DNA from: Planctomycetota bacterium
Lineage (GTDB): Bacteria > Planctomycetota > Phycisphaerae > UBA1845 > UTPLA1
Length of the DNA: 64,000 nucleotides
Direction: 5' to 3'
Assembly (NCBI GenBank): GCA_016712275.1
Contig: JADJRI010000003.1
Span: forward strand, 1 to 64,000
Position 1 is the stretch's first letter, and the number at the start of each line of letters is the position of its first letter. The notes under the pieces were generated by a model that was not told the DNA's origin, ran no database searches, and worked only from the letters and a program-made list of their open reading frames with translations. This document shows positions 29,856-43,176 of the stretch, piece after piece. Made by a program: the position numbers and the translations under genes.

Positions 29856-30066
29856 ACTCTGATCCTTGTAATACAATATATCCATCGCGTATTACAAAGT
29901 CAATTCTCTTCTTGGTGAAAGTGCCAATTCCGCGCGCATGAGTATTTTCATAACCATTTATCAAAAATGGGATTATGTTTGCAAATGCGAGGGGGCATTA
30001 ATTAGATTATACTTCCCTCTCACCCTGCGTTGTCTTTCAACTTTCTCCCGCTTTTGAGGCTCATGA

Positions 30067-33000
30067 GTGAATAGCAAACCCGACCCGAGCAAGGACGCTT
30101 TACAGACCCCTATTGCCATCATCGGCATGGGTTGCATCTTTCCGACCGCACGAAACTTAACTGAGTTTTGGCGCACCCTGCGCACCGGCCGTGACGGCAT
30201 CACCGAAGTGCCGCCCTCCCACTGGAACAAGAGCGATTATTTCGACCCGGACCCGAAGGCGCCAGACATGACGTACTGCGCGCGGGGCGGGTTCCTTTCG
30301 GCGGTGCCATTCGACCCCACGGAGTTCGGCCCCCCACCATTCTGGAGGCGACCGACACCACGCAATTGCTGGGATTGGTTGCGGCGAAGGCTGCACTGGA
30401 GGATGGCGGATATGGCGAGCATCGGGACTTCGATCGCGACGGCGTGAGCGTGGTGGTCGGCGTGACGGGGACGCAGGAGTTGGTGCTGCCTTTGTCTGCG
30501 CGGCTGGGACATCCGATCTGGCGTCGGGCGCTGGAGGCGGCGGGTGTTGCGCCGGCGGTGGCCGACGATGTGGTGAAGCGAATTGGCGATGCGTATGTGC
30601 CGTGGCAGGAGAATTCGTTTCCGGGCCTGCTCGGGAATGTTGTCGCGGGGCGGATTGCGAATCGATTGAATTTGCGGGGGACGAATTGTGCCGTGGATGC
30701 GGCATGCGCGAGCTCGCTGAGTGCCGTCCATCTGGCCATGATGGAACTGGCGACCGGCCGATGTGAGATGGCAGTGGCGGGCGGCGCGGACACGCTAAAC
30801 GATATATTCATGTACATGTGCTTCAGCAAGACGCCGGCGCTTTCGCCGACGGGCGATGCGCGGCCGTTCGCGAGCAATGCGGACGGCACCGTGCTGGGTG
30901 AAGGCGTGGGTATGGTTCTGCTCAAGCGGCTGGATGCGGCGGAGCGGGACGGTGACCGGATTTATGCGGTATTGCGCTCGATGGGGACATCGAGCGACGG
31001 TCGCTCGCAGAGTATTTACGCGCCGCATGCGGCCGGGCAGGCGCGGGCGCTGCGCGAGGCGTATCGGCTGGCGGGCTTCGGGCCTGAAACGGTTGAGTTA
31101 ATAGAAGCGCACGGGACCGGCACGAAAGTGGGCGATGCGACGGAATTCGAGTCGCTGAAGGCAGTGTTTACCGAGTCGCAGCGCGAGGGGGCGTGGTGCG
31201 CGGTCGGCTCGGTGAAGTCGCAGATCGGGCACACGAAGGCTGCGGCGGGCGTGGCGGGACTGATCAAAGCGGCGCTGGCGATTCACCATCGGGCCTTGCC
31301 GCCGACGATCAAAGTCGACGAGCCGAATCCGAAGATGGGCATCGGCGAAAGCCCGTTTTACGTCAATACGGAATTGCGGCCGTGGCTGTCGCGGGGCGGG
31401 CGGATGCGGCGGGCGGCGGTGAGCGCGTTCGGTTTCGGCGGCAGCAATTTTCACGCCGTGCTGGAGGAGCATGATGCCGCACTGGCGACACCTGCCTGGG
31501 ACGGCTCCGTGGAAATCATCGCGCTGTCGACCGAAACGATCGAGGACTTGCGGGAAGAGCTGACCGTCTGGACCGAATTCGCGGCGTCGGCACATTGCAG
31601 TGCAGGCGCCATCGCGTTTCGGGCAGCGCAATCGCGGGCATCGTTCGAATCGGGCGCCGCTCATCGATTGGTGATTGTGCTGGATGACGGCACTGCGATT
31701 TCGACACGATTGATCGAAGCGGCGGCACAGCTCGCAACGATTGGCGGCCAACAAGAATCGTCGTCAACCGGCATCTATTACGGCACGGGACCTGTGGATG
31801 GAAAGCTTGCATTCGTTTTTCCGGGGCAGGGCAGCCAGTACGTCAAGATGGGGCGCGATCTGGCCTGCACGTTCCCGGAGATGACGACGACAATAGCGAA
31901 TGCGGAGGAGGTTTCGGGGCGGACACTGGGCGATCTTGTCTTTCCGATTCCCACGTTTGATGAAGCGGAGCGGGCGCGACAGGGCGAAGCACTGACTCGA
32001 ACCGATGTCGCCCAGCCGGCCCTCGGCGCGATCAGCCTCGGCATGTCGCGTGTCTTGGAGCGATTCGGCGTTCGACCCGATATGACGGCCGGCCACAGCT
32101 TCGGCGAGCTGACGGCGCTCTGCGCGGCCGGTCGAATAAATGAGGCGACACTGCACCGCTTGTCTCGCCTGCGCGGGCGGCTGATGGCCGATGGCGACGG
32201 CGACCGGGGAACGATGCTGGCGGTAAAGGCGCCGCATGACGAGTTGGCGCGGGTGGTCGCCGAGAAATCGATCGATGTGGTGATTGCGAATCGGAATTCG
32301 CCGACACAGTGCGTGCTTTCGGGCGGGCGCGAAGAGATCGCGCGAGCAGCGGAGGCATGCAAGCAGCACGGCTGGGCGGCGACGGGATTGCGGGTCGCGG
32401 GCGCGTTTCACAGCAGGCTGATGGAAAGCGCGTTGCAGCCGTTTCGCCAGGCGCTGGAGGCGACGGACTTTTGCGACGGCACGGCGGCAGTTTATGCCAA
32501 CACGACGGCATCGGCCTACCCGGCGGCGGCATCGGATTTGCGGCGGATTCTCGGCGAGCAACTGGTGAAGCCGGTGAACTTTGCCGGCGAGATCGAGGCG
32601 ATGCACGCGGCCGGGGCGCGGACATTTGTCGAGGTGGGGCCAAAGAGCGTTGTGACCGGCCTGGTCCGGGATATTCTGGGTGAAAAGCGCCACGCGCCGA
32701 TGGCGCTCGATGCGAGCGCGGGGCGGTCCTTTGGTGTCGAGGATTTGGCACTTGTTCTGGCGCGCCTGGCGGCGCGCGGACATGATGTCGATCTGACGAA
32801 GTGGGAGCGGCCGGCAGTCGAGCCACGCGTGCCGAAGATGGTCGTGCCGCTGGTGGGCGCGAATTTTCGTTCGCCCCGGAAGGAACAAACAGCAGCCATT
32901 GCAAAGCCGGCCGCGGTCGCAGCGCCGCGAACAGAAACACCGGCTGCTAGTGGAATCGAACCAAAAGCAACCTCCAATATCGGCTATAGAAAAAAACAGC

Positions 33001-36000
33001 ATAGGCCATCGGAATCGCCGCAAATCCCACAGGCATTGAATATGAAAATGCCTGCGGAAATCAAACCAGTCATGGACTTGAAGCCGGCCGCGCCGAGGAT
33101 GGAAAGCAAACCAGGGATGCAGATGAATTCGAAGAATCAAAGCATGCAAACAAGTCAAACGGAGTCGGCGGGATTGCCGGCAATCCAAGCCGCTGTGGCA
33201 CAGGGTCCGATGCAGGATTCGATGCGGCTGGTGGCACAAGGGCTGTCCGCGATGCAGCGGCTGCAACAGCAAACGGCCGAGGCGCACCAGCGATTTCTCG
33301 AAGGGCAAACGCAGGCGCACAAGACGATGCAAATGATTCTGGAGAGTCATCAGCGGATGGTGGCGGGCGGCGTTTCGAGTGCGCCGCTTGCGACGGGCGA
33401 CATACAGCCGACACCAATGGCATCCAAAGTGAGCGAGCCGGCGACGGCCAAGCCGACGGCGCCTGCCTTGCCGCAACCGAAGCAGCTGCCGGCGATTGAG
33501 CCAACGGCGCCGCTGGTTGCGCCGAAACCTGCGCCACAGTTGTCAGCAAAGGCGAGTCAGCCTGATGAACGGGCGGTGGCGCCCATCCCGGCGGCTTCGG
33601 CGACGCAAGAGCCGATCGTTTCGACGATCGCGAGCGGCTTCGATCGTGGTGCCGTACAACGGGCACTGGTCGAGGTGGTTTGCGAAAAGACGGGCTATCC
33701 CGCCGACATGATCGACATGGGCATGGATATTGAGGCGGATCTGGGGGTCGATTCGATCAAGCGCGTCGAGATCATCGCGGGATTGGAGGAACGGATTCCC
33801 GGGTTTGGCGGTGTCAAGCCGGAGTACATGGGATCGATTCGAACGCTGTCTCAGATTGTCGATTTTGTCGCGGGGCAGGACGACGGCACGGCGACAATCG
33901 CCGACCCTTCGCCCCACCAGAAAACCACGGCGGCGACGAGGTCCACGCCGACGGCGGCCTCATTGCCCTCGACGAATGACGCAGGCGTCGACCGCGCGGG
34001 ATTTGCAAAGGCGCTGCTGGGCGTGGTGGCGGAATTGACGGGGTATCCGCTCGACATGCTGGAACTCGGCATGGACATGGAGGCCGATCTTGGGATCGAC
34101 TCGATCAAGCGTGTGGAAATTCTGGCGGGGGTTGAATCGCGCATGCCGGGTTTGCCGCCGGTGAAGCCGGAGTATATGGGTTCATTGCGGACACTGGCGC
34201 AAATTGCGGACTATTGCGTCGGCGAAATGGGCGGCGCGTCGGCACCCGAAGACGTCAAGTCGATGGCGGCGGACGCGACTGGCGGAGCAACCCGCGGCAC
34301 TCGATGGTGACATCGAGATGTCCGTGGAGGCGGCGCGGCGGGCGCGAGGCGATGAACCGTCGCGTGCTGAAGCTGTTCGACCTGCCCGCGGTCGGCGGTG
34401 AAACGCTGCATGTGGCCAAGGACCGCGAAATACTTGTGACGGATGACGGTGCGGAGTTGTCGCGGCAGATCGTCGCGGCTGGATTCGGCCGGCTATCGGG
34501 CGCGGCTGATTCCGATCGACGCAGTCGAAGCACCGACTAAAACCAATGTCGGCGCGGTGATTGTCGTGGCCGCGACGCGGGCGGCCGGCGAGACGCTTTG
34601 GCGGCGCGAGACCGAGGAATTTGTCAAACATGCATTTGCGCCGATGAAATCGGCGGTGCTGCCGCTGCAGACCGCGGCTTCGCGCGGGGGCGCCATCTTT
34701 GCGACCGTATCGCGCATGGATGGCGGATTCGGCCTGGTGGGCGGATCATTCGATGCCGCACAGGGGGCACTCGCGGGGCTGGCAAAAACAGCGGCGCGCG
34801 AATGGCCCAACGTGCGGTGCCGGGCGATTGACGTCGCCTGCTCCTGGAGCGATGCGAAGTCGGCGGCGGCGGCCGTGCTGCGTGAATTGGGAGAGGCCGG
34901 TCCGCTCGAAGTCGGCCTGGATTCGACGCGGCGGCGTGGATTGCGTTTGGAGACGGCGGGTGAAATGTTGTCGGGTGATGCGACACTGCTGCCCGGCGAT
35001 CTGGTGGTGGTGACGGGTGGAGCGCGCGGCGTGACGGCGGATTCCGCTCTGGCATTGGCGCGACGGTATCGGCCGACGCTGGTGCTGCTGGGGCGAACCG
35101 CGCTGCCGGATGCGGAGCCGGCCTGGCTATCGGGTATCGAGTCGGACGATGAGGTTCGACGGGCGAAAGCGCGAGCATGAGTTCGCCGGTCGGAAGCCGA
35201 CGCCGAAAGAGTTAAAGCAATCGACGGCGCGGCACCTGGGTCGGCGGGAGATTCGGCGAAATCTGAAGCGGATCGAGGATGCCGGCGCGATCGCGCGGTA
35301 TTGCGCGGTGGATGTGTGCGATTCGGATGCGATTCGCGAGCTGCTGGCGGATGTGACGGCGAAGTTTGGGCCGGTGCGCGGGCTGATTCACGGCGCGGGG
35401 GTCATCGAGGACAAGAAGATAGAGAACAAGACGCCGGAGCAGTTCGGGGCTGTGTTTGACACGAAGGTCTGCGGCTTGCGGAATGTGCTGGACGCCATAG
35501 ACATATCATTGCTGCGCAGCGTGGTCATGTTCTCATCGGTGAGCGGGCGGTGCGGCAATGTGGGGCAGGCGGATTACGCGGCGGCGAACGAGGTGCTGAA
35601 CAAAGCATCGCAGCGGCTGGCGGGAATGTTGCCCGAGGCGCGCGTCGTGTCGATTAACTGGGGGCCGTGGGATGGGGGCATGGTGCATCCGGCGCTGCGG
35701 CAGGAGTTTGTGAATCATGGGCTCAAGCTGATTCCCGTGGAGGATGGAGCTGAGTTGGTGGCGGATGAATTGTCGTTTGGCGGCGGCGAGGCGGAAGTAA
35801 TCGTCGGGGCGGATTTTGACAGTGCCGGCAAGGGGGATACTAAACGGACGGCCGTTGCGCCGAGCGCGGCAGCGGCGGTGGGTGCCTCGGATATGACACC
35901 GGCGTTTGAGCGGTTATTGGATATTTCAGGGCATCCATTTCTGTTGTCGCATGTGATTGATGGGCGGCCGGTGTTGCCGGCGGCGATGATGATGGAATGG

Positions 36001-36780
36001 CTGTCCCATGCGGCGATGCACGCGCACCCAGGTTTGCAGTTGCAGGGGCTGAGCGAGTTTCGCGTGTTGAAGGGCGTGATCGTGCGGGAGCGGGCGCCGC
36101 TTCTGCGGCTTTACTCTGGCGCGGCGCGGCGGAGCGGCGACGTTTTTGATGTGGATGTCGAACTTCGCAGCGCGGGCGAAACGCCCTCCGCGCCGGAAGT
36201 GATTCACGCCAAAGCAACAGCCGTCCTGACGACGCGCCTGGCGACGCCGGCGCGGTTTGAGGCCCGGCCCGAACTGATTGACCGAGCGTATGAGCGCGGA
36301 GCGCACAGGGCCTATGCGGATGTACTGTTTCACGGTGAGACGTTTCAGGGCATCGAGCGGGTCGAGGGATATTCGGCGGATGGTACGGTGGTTCGGGTTC
36401 GGCCGTCGCCGGCTGCGAGTGAGTGGATGGTCGATCCACTTCGGAGCCATTGGCTGACTGATCCGCTGGTGGTGGACTGTGCGTTTCAGGCGGCGATCTT
36501 GTGGAGCGTGGAGGAGGCGGGCGGACCGTGTTTGCCGTCGGTGGTGCGAAGCTACCGGCAATATCGCTCGGCATTTCCGTGGGAGCCTGTTTCGCTCGTG
36601 CTCGAGGTGGTTCAAAAGGAGCGGCATCGCTGCGTTCTGGATGTCACGGTTCTGGCACGAGACGGCGGCGTGGTGGCAAAGATGGAGGGCGTCGAATGCA
36701 CGATCGACGCGAATCTTGAAAAGGCGTTTCGTCGGCGGGCCCTGGCGGAAGTGCCGGGGGCGGCGCATCAGGGGGCGTAG
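30067..36780 (+). CDS. pfaA: PfaA-type PUFA/secondary-lipid synthase KS-AT-ACP-ACP-KR-DH, several frame breaks
   Basis: Translation from GTG 30067 (GAGG upstream) gives the following domains. KS: 30110-31480, with DAACASS, EAHGTGT and KSQIGHTKAAAG. Malonyl-type AT: 31800-32720, with FVFPGQGSQ and GHSFGE. A Pro/Ala/Gln linker follows. Two adjacent ACPs lie at 33640-33870 and 33990-34210, both with LGxDSIKRVEI. KR: 34360-35820, with VVTGGARGV, FSSVSGRCGN and the active-site YAAANE. A C-terminal dehydratase-fold domain lies at 35890-36740, with HPFLLSH and VDCAFQAA. Such synthases build polyunsaturated or related long-chain lipids iteratively on their ACPs. Frame changes occur at the C-run 30330-30335 and near 34300, 34490 and 35170, probably sequencing errors. 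Only two ACPs are present; marine PfaA proteins usually have four or more. The next gene's GTG follows the stop codon directly. Confidence 0.85.
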
Positions 36781-39700
36781 GTGGAGGGGCAATCGGCGAT
36801 CGCAGTTGTTGGAATGGGGTGCGTTTTCCCGGGCGCGACGGACCTCGCGCGCTTCTGGCGGAATATTGTTGACCGCGTGGACATGACGCGGGACGTGCCG
36901 GCAGGGCGATGGGTGCTGGAGCCAGGGCGGGCACTGTCGGCCGAGATTTCGCCGGACAAGGTCATTTCCCTTCGCGGCTGCTATGTCGAGGATTTCACGC
37001 TCGAACCAGACGGGCTCGATCTTTCATCCGATCTGTTACAACGGCTCGATCCGCTTTACCAGTTTGTGCTGCATGCCGGGCGGGCGGCGATGGACGATGC
37101 CGTGACGACGGCATTGGATCGGGCGCGCGTCGGAGTCATTCTGGCGGCCATCGCCCTGCCGACCGATGGTTCGTCTTCGATAACACGCGAGACATTGGGC
37201 GCGGATTTTGAGCGGCGGCTGCTTGAATCCGCGCCGGTGGAATTGCCGCGGGGATGGGTTCGGACGAAGCGACACATCCCCTCAATGCACAGGTAACAAG
37301 CCTACCGGCGGCGCTCTTGGCGCGGGCCCTTGGTCTCGGCGCGGGGGCTTATACGCTGGATGCCGCGTGCGCGTCATCGCTGTATTCGATCAAGCTGGCG
37401 TGCGACGAGCTGCGCGCCGGGCGGGCCGATGCGATGCTGGCGGGCGGGGTTTCGCGGCCGGACTGTCTTTACACGCAGATGGGCTTTACGCAGCTTCGGG
37501 CGCTGTCGAAGAGCGGGCGGTGCTCGCCGTTCGATGCGGCGGGTGACGGGCTCCTGGTCGGCGAGGGTGCTGGCATTGTGATGCTCAAGCGGATGGCGGA
37601 TGCCGAGCGGGACGGCGACCGGATTTACGGGGTGATTCGCGGGATCGGGCTGTCGAACGACATTGGGGGAAGTTTGATCGCGCCGGACAGCGAGGGGCAG
37701 CTTCGGGCGATGCGCGAAGCGTACCGTGCGGCGGGCTGGCGACCGGATGCTGTGGATTATGTGGAGTGCCACGGTACGGGCACGGGGGTACGACGCTGGC
37801 CTCACCGGCGGGACGCCGGTGCCACAAGTCATGCCACAAGTCGGATACCAGGGTTCGGAGCCGATTGCGATTGTCGGAATGGATGCGCGATTCGGCAGCG
37901 CCGCGTCACTCGATGATTTTCAGCGCCTTGCCTTCGGCGGAGGCTCGGCCCTATTGCAGCAGCGACCGGCCGACCGATGGCGCGGACTCGGCGGCCCTCT
38001 CGGCGACGCGAACAACGCAATCGCTGCAGATCGGCCCGGCGCATTCATCGATCAGTTCGCGATGCCGCTCGGCAAATACCGGCTTCCGCCAAACGAAATG
38101 CAGGAGATTCTGCCGCAGCAGCTTTTGGCGCTTGAGAGCGCGGCAGCGGCGCTGGAAGACGCGGGCATGGCGCTTCGCGAGCGACGCCACCGGGCAGGCG
38201 TCATCGTAGGCATGTCGTTCGATTTTGAGACGACGAATTTCCATTTGCGATGGTGGCTGGAGGGGCAGGCGCGGCGGTGGGCGGCGGCGATGGGGCTTTC
38301 GCCTTCCGAGGAGCAGAATTCGGCGTGGATTGAGGCGCTGCGGGAGCAGACCGGCCCGGCGCTGACGCCAACGGCCACGATGGGCGCGCTCGGAAACATC
38401 ATTGCCAGCCGAATCGCACGGGAGTTTCAGTTTGGCGGGCCGAGTTTCGTCGTGTCGGCCGAGGCGGCGTCGGGCATTGCGGCTCTGGAAGCCGCGGTGC
38501 GTTCGCTGCAGCTTGGCGAGACGGATGCGATGGTCGTCGGCGCGGTCGATCTGGCGGGCGACGTGCGGACGGTGATGGCGACGGGGGCTTTGCGGCCCGA
38601 CTGTGCGGTCGGCGAGGGCGCGACATCGCTGGTTCTCAAGCGGCTGAGCGATGCGACACGCGACGGCGACCGGGTCTATGGCGTGATTCGCGGCATCGGT
38701 CGAGCGAGCGGCGCGGCGATTGGTCGGTTGGATTCGGATGAAGCGCGGGAGTCGATGGCGGCGGCTTGTGAGCGATCGATGGCGGCGCGCTGCGAGATGC
38801 AGGCGTGTTGCGATTGGCGACATTGGGCCTCGTGAAGCGGCCGCGAGTGATGCGGGCGAGGAGGCGATTGGCCAGACGCGCTGGCTCGGGCGTTTGCCGG
38901 CATTGAACGGGATGTGGCGATCGGATCGGTTGCTCCGATGATCGGACGAGTCGGCGCGGCGATGTCGCTGGCCTCGGTTGTGAAGGCGGCGATTTGTTTG
39001 CATCGGCGGACGTCGGCGCCGGTGCGGGCACTCGGTGGAGCGGCGGCGATATTCGAACAAAGTGGTTCGCGACTGCATCGTCCTTTGGAGGCTTCGTATT
39101 GGTATCGGGATCGGGTTAATGGTCCGCGGCGGGCGTTGGCGGCGTCGATGACGATGGATGGGCAGGCGGCACATGTGGTGTTGGAGGAAGCGGCGAGCAC
39201 GCGAGGAGAAGCGGCTGTTCCAGTATTGAATTATGAGCTGCTGAAATTGACCGTGGAAAGTGCAATGGTGATGTGGGTCCGTTATTTCAATCACTGTGTG
39301 CGATTGCCGACGGCGGTGTGGCACCGGCTAATAGCCGGTGCCACACCGCCGCCGACAGGTCGGCGGCACGGTTAACCACGGCCCCGATGACCGTGACACC
39401 GTTTCGGGTGGCGTTGGTGGGGCGTGGGGCTGCGGAGATTCGGGCGGCGGCGAGGTTTGCGATTGAATCGCTGCGGGCGAATCCGGATGAAGCGATGGCC
39501 GGGGGCGAAGGGGTTTACTATTGGCCCAAGCCGTTGGCGAGTGCCGGTGAGTTGGCATTTGTGTTTCCGGGCTCGGGGAATCACTTTGTCGGCATGGGTC
39601 GCGGCGTGGGATTGCGGTGGCCGGGCGTGTTGGATGCGATGGATGCCCGCGTTGAGCGGCTGGCGAGCCAGACCATGTGCCGGTGGTTCGCGCCATATCG

Positions 39701-42700
39701 CGCCAGTTGGGAAGAGGGCTGGGAGGATTCGGCGCAGGGGGCGGTGGAGCGCGACACGCGGCGGATGATCTTCGGTCAGGTTGCCTTCGGCATAATGATG
39801 AGCAATCTGTTGCGGCATATTGGCATTTTACCGCGGGCCATCATCGGCTACAGCCTTGGCGAATCGGCCGGTTTGTTCGCCTCGCGGGCGTGGCCGGACT
39901 CGGACGAGATGCTGCGGCGGATGATGGCGTCGGACTTGTTCGCTTCGGAGTTGTATGGCGAGCGGCGGGCGATTCAGCGGGCGTGGGGGCTGAGTGCCGA
40001 GCAGGCGGCAACATGGCGTGCGGTCATCCTGCCAAAACCGGCGGCGGACGTGCGTGCGGCCATCCACGAGGCGGCGCGGCAGGGCGAGCGATTTGCCCGG
40101 CTGCTCATTGTCAATACACCGAGCGAGAGCATTGTGGGCGGGCTGCCTTCCTCGCTCGAAGCGGTGGCCGGAATTTTGAAATGCCGGATGGTGCCGGTGG
40201 CGAATATTCCGACGGTGCATTTCGAGGCGGTGAAGGAGGTCGAGCAGGCGTATCAGGCGCTGCACTTGTTGCCCACGGAGTCGCAAGCGGGTTTGCGGTT
40301 TTACAGCGGGGTTAAAGGCGGTGCCTACGAGGTGACACGCGAGAGCGCGGCGGAGAGCATCACCGGGCAGGCGCTCCTTGGGTTTGATTACACGCGCGTG
40401 ATCGAAAGTGCCTATGCCGACGGCGTGCGGCTGTTTGTGGAGATCGGCCCGCAGGGGTCGTGTACGCGGATGATCCGGCGGATACTCGGAGAGCGGCCGC
40501 ACTTCGCGATGACGGCCAGCGTGAAGGGCGAGTGCGAGGCGGATTCGGTGGTGAAGCTGGCGGCGGCGCTGGCGGCACAGGGGGTGGAGATTGACGTGGC
40601 CGAGGTGAATGGGGTTGAGGAGGTGGTTGAGACTGAGAAGGCGGTTCGTGCCGGGCGCGGACAGGTTGTTGTGAAGTTGGGGCGGGCTGCGCCTCGGCCG
40701 ACTTGGCCGGAGTGGGCGAGTGATGAGCTGCGATTGAAGCTGGATGCCGGAGTTGCGGCACAGGCGGAAGCGTTGCGCGACACAGGATTGGAGCGGGCCG
40801 ATGCTGGGGCGGCTATGCGTGTTGTTGCGAACGAATACATGGGGAGCGACGAATTGATCCAAACGGCTGGCGATGCGGCGGTGGCCGTTGGGCGGGCGCA
40901 TGAGGCGTTTCTGGCCTTTTCAGAGGCGGCATCACGCGGGGTTGGTGCGGTGATTGAAGGGCAGGCGCGGTTGATGGAGTTTGGTGGTGGAGTTGTTCCG
41001 TCGATGGGAGGCCCCTGGGATTTCGAGTTTGTTTCGCCCTCGTCACCCTCAGCCCAGCCCTCTCCCTTCAAGGGAGAGGAGTTACTCTCGCTCCGCTCGA
41101 AAACACTGAAGAATTCGAAGGAGTCGGCAGTCCGGCTGATGAAAACCATTTGTTTGATCGCGCGATGTGCATGGAGTTTGCGATTGGCAAACTTGAGCCG
41201 GTTTTGTGGCCGGAGTTTGCGGTGGTGGATACCTATCCAGTGCGCGTGCGGCTGCCGGCGGAGCCTTTGATGCTGGTCGATCGAATCATGGAAGTGGAGG
41301 GTGAGAAGGGGTCGCTGACGCACGGTCGCGTCATAACAGAGCATGATGTTCTTGAAGGCGCATGGTATCTCGACGGCGGCCGAACGCCGGTGTGCATCAC
41401 GGTCGAAGCGGGTCAGGCGGACCTGTTTCTGTCGAGTTATCTCGGCATCGATTTGCGGGTGAAGGGCGAGCGGTCGTATCGGTTGTTGGATGCGACGGTC
41501 GAGTTTCATCGCGACCTGCCGCAGCCGGGCGAAACAATCTCGGTACGACATCCGCATTCTGCGGTTCGTGCGGCAGGGCGAAACATATCTGTTCTTCTTC
41601 GAATTCGACGGCACGATCGCGGGCGAACGAGTGCTGACGATGCGGAATGGCTGCGCCGGGTTTTTTACGAACGAGGAGATTGCGAATTCGGGCGGGTTGA
41701 TTTTGACGGCCGAGGAGCAGGCGCCCGCGCCGGGGAATCGGGATGCGACATGGCGCGAGATCGTGCCGATGAACGCGGTCGAAGCGTATGATGACGCACA
41801 GGTGGCATCCCTGCGGTCGGGCGATTTGGCGGGATGCTTCGGCGAGATGTTCGAGGGGCTGGGCCTTCACGATCCGCTTAGGCTGCCGACGGGGCGAATG
41901 CAGTTGTTTGACCGGGTGATCGAACTGAACCCCACGGGCGGCCGATTCGGCCTTGGCATGATTCGGGCCGAGGCGGATGTGCATCCGGATGATTGGTTTT
42001 TGACGTGCCATTTCATCGACGATCAGACGATGCCGGGCACGCTGATGTATGAGTGCTGCGTGCATGCGCTGCGGTTCTATTTGCTGCGGATGGGTTGGGT
42101 TGGCGAGCAGGCGGGGGTTTGTTACCAGCCGATACCGGTGATGCCGAGCGCGCTGAAGTGCCGCGGACCTGTCACGCCGGCGAGCCGGAAGGTGATTTAT
42201 CAGGTTGAGATAAAGGAAATCGGGTACCGGCCGGAGCCGTATGTGATTGCCGATGCGCTGATGTTCGCGGATGGGCGGCGGATTGTGCAGATGAAGAACA
42301 TGTCGTTGCGGCTGACGGGGATGACGCGGGAGGGGATTGAGCGGGTTTGGGCGGGGCGAAAAGTCAAAATGTCAAACAGTCAAAACGTCAAAACCGGGGA
42401 GCGAGAAGGCTGCGCTATCGCATGGCAATCTGCTGAGACCGATGCGGCGGCGGGAATCCCGATTAGCCCAGCCGCAACGCGGCGGGGAGATGCACGAAGC
42501 GCTGTACGATAAGGCATCCATTCTCGCCTATTCGAACGGCAAGCCGTCGGAAGCCTTTGGCGATCCGTATCGCGTATTTGATTCGGGGCGGGTCATTGCC
42601 CGTCTGCCGGGGCCGCCCTTTCAGTTTATGGATCGGGTGACAAAAGTCGATGCGCCGGCATGGGAGCTTGCGCCGACCGGGTGGATTGAATCGGAATGGG

Positions 42701-43176
42701 ATGTTCCGGCAGACGCATGGTATTTCGCCGCAAACCGGCAGGTGTCGATGCCGTTTGCGGTGATTCTGGAGGCGGCGCTTCAGCCTTGCGGGTGGCTCGC
42801 GGCTTATTGCGGGTCGGCGCTGCGGAGTGCCGTTGATATGTCATTCCGTAATTTGGGTGGCAAGGCGATTTTGCACGAAGAGCTGTTTCCCGGTTGCGGG
42901 ACGATCACGGCGCGGGTGCGGATGACCAAGGTGAACGAGGCGGGCGGCATGATCATTCAGGATTATGACATGCAGCTTTTGCGGCAGGGCCGCGTCGTTT
43001 ACGAAGGCGTGACGACGTTTGGCTTTTTCTCCAAGAAGGCGCTGGCGCAGCAGGTGGGCATACGGGATGCGGGCAAGCGGAAGCTGGTGGTGCCGGATTC
43101 GGAGATGCGGGCGGCGCGGGGATGGGAGATTGCGCGGGAGCGGCCGATCGAGCCGGATGAGGCGAATGTAAATTGA
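36781..43176 (+). CDS. pfaC: PfaC-type synthase subunit: KS(truncated)-CLF-AT-DH-DH-DH, many frame breaks
   Basis: The domain order by translation is as follows. KS: 36790-37785, with VGMGCVFPGA, DAACASS and CHGTGT, after which the rest of the domain is missing. Chain-length-factor KS: 37860-39190, where the nucleophile Cys is replaced in SAEAASG. AT: 39540-40520, with FVFPGSGNH and GYSLGES. Hot-dog dehydratase folds: 41180-41690 (AWYLDGG, probably inactive), 41880-42345 (TCHF and MPGTLMYE, probably active) and 42490-43060 (probably inactive). The fourth fold is the next entry. This KS-CLF-AT-DH-DH order is that of myxobacterial Pfa3. Short dispersed repeats occupy the linkers at 37803, 39311, 41059, 42360 and 43170. 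Frame changes lie near 37250, 38790-38880, 39320, 41150, 41545 and 42490. The first GTG follows the pfaA stop directly. Confidence 0.75.
37803..37840. repeat. Hairpin repeat inside the KS coding region
   Basis: CACCGGCGGGACGCCGGTG plus two CCACAAG words begins 18 bp after the HGTGT codons of the ketosynthase. The same hairpin is intergenic at 23863. After it, the sequence goes straight into the N-terminus of the chain-length-factor domain. Confidence 0.8.
39311..39351. repeat. Perfect 20-bp-arm palindrome between CLF and AT
   Basis: CGGCGGTGTGGCACCGGCTA at 39311-39330 and its exact complement at 39332-39351 are separated by a single A. It lies in the linker between the chain-length-factor and acyltransferase domains. 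Translation changes frame there. Confidence 0.95.
41059..41079. repeat. CCTCTCCCTTCAAGGGAGAGG palindrome
   Basis: A palindrome with 9-10-bp arms, preceded by CGTCACCCTCAGCCCAGC. This CCCTCTCCC...GGGAGAGG type is widespread as an intergenic hairpin in many bacterial genomes. Here it lies in the linker between the AT and first dehydratase domains. Confidence 0.8.
42360..42396. repeat. TCAAAA word repeat in DH-DH linker
   Basis: AAAGTCAAAATGTCAAACAGTCAAAACGTCAAAACC: four imperfect TCAAAA words between the second and third dehydratase folds. The style matches intergenic word repeats elsewhere in the window. Confidence 0.7.

Noticed and set aside
31764..33476. 570-residue minus-strand frame opposite pfaA
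   Set aside because: Antisense of well-supported AT and linker sequence, Arg/His-rich, no motifs.
36781..37785. Treating the truncated KS as a separate complete pseudogene
   Set aside because: The following domain is the expected neighbour in PfaC-type proteins, so I keep one gene with an internal deletion.
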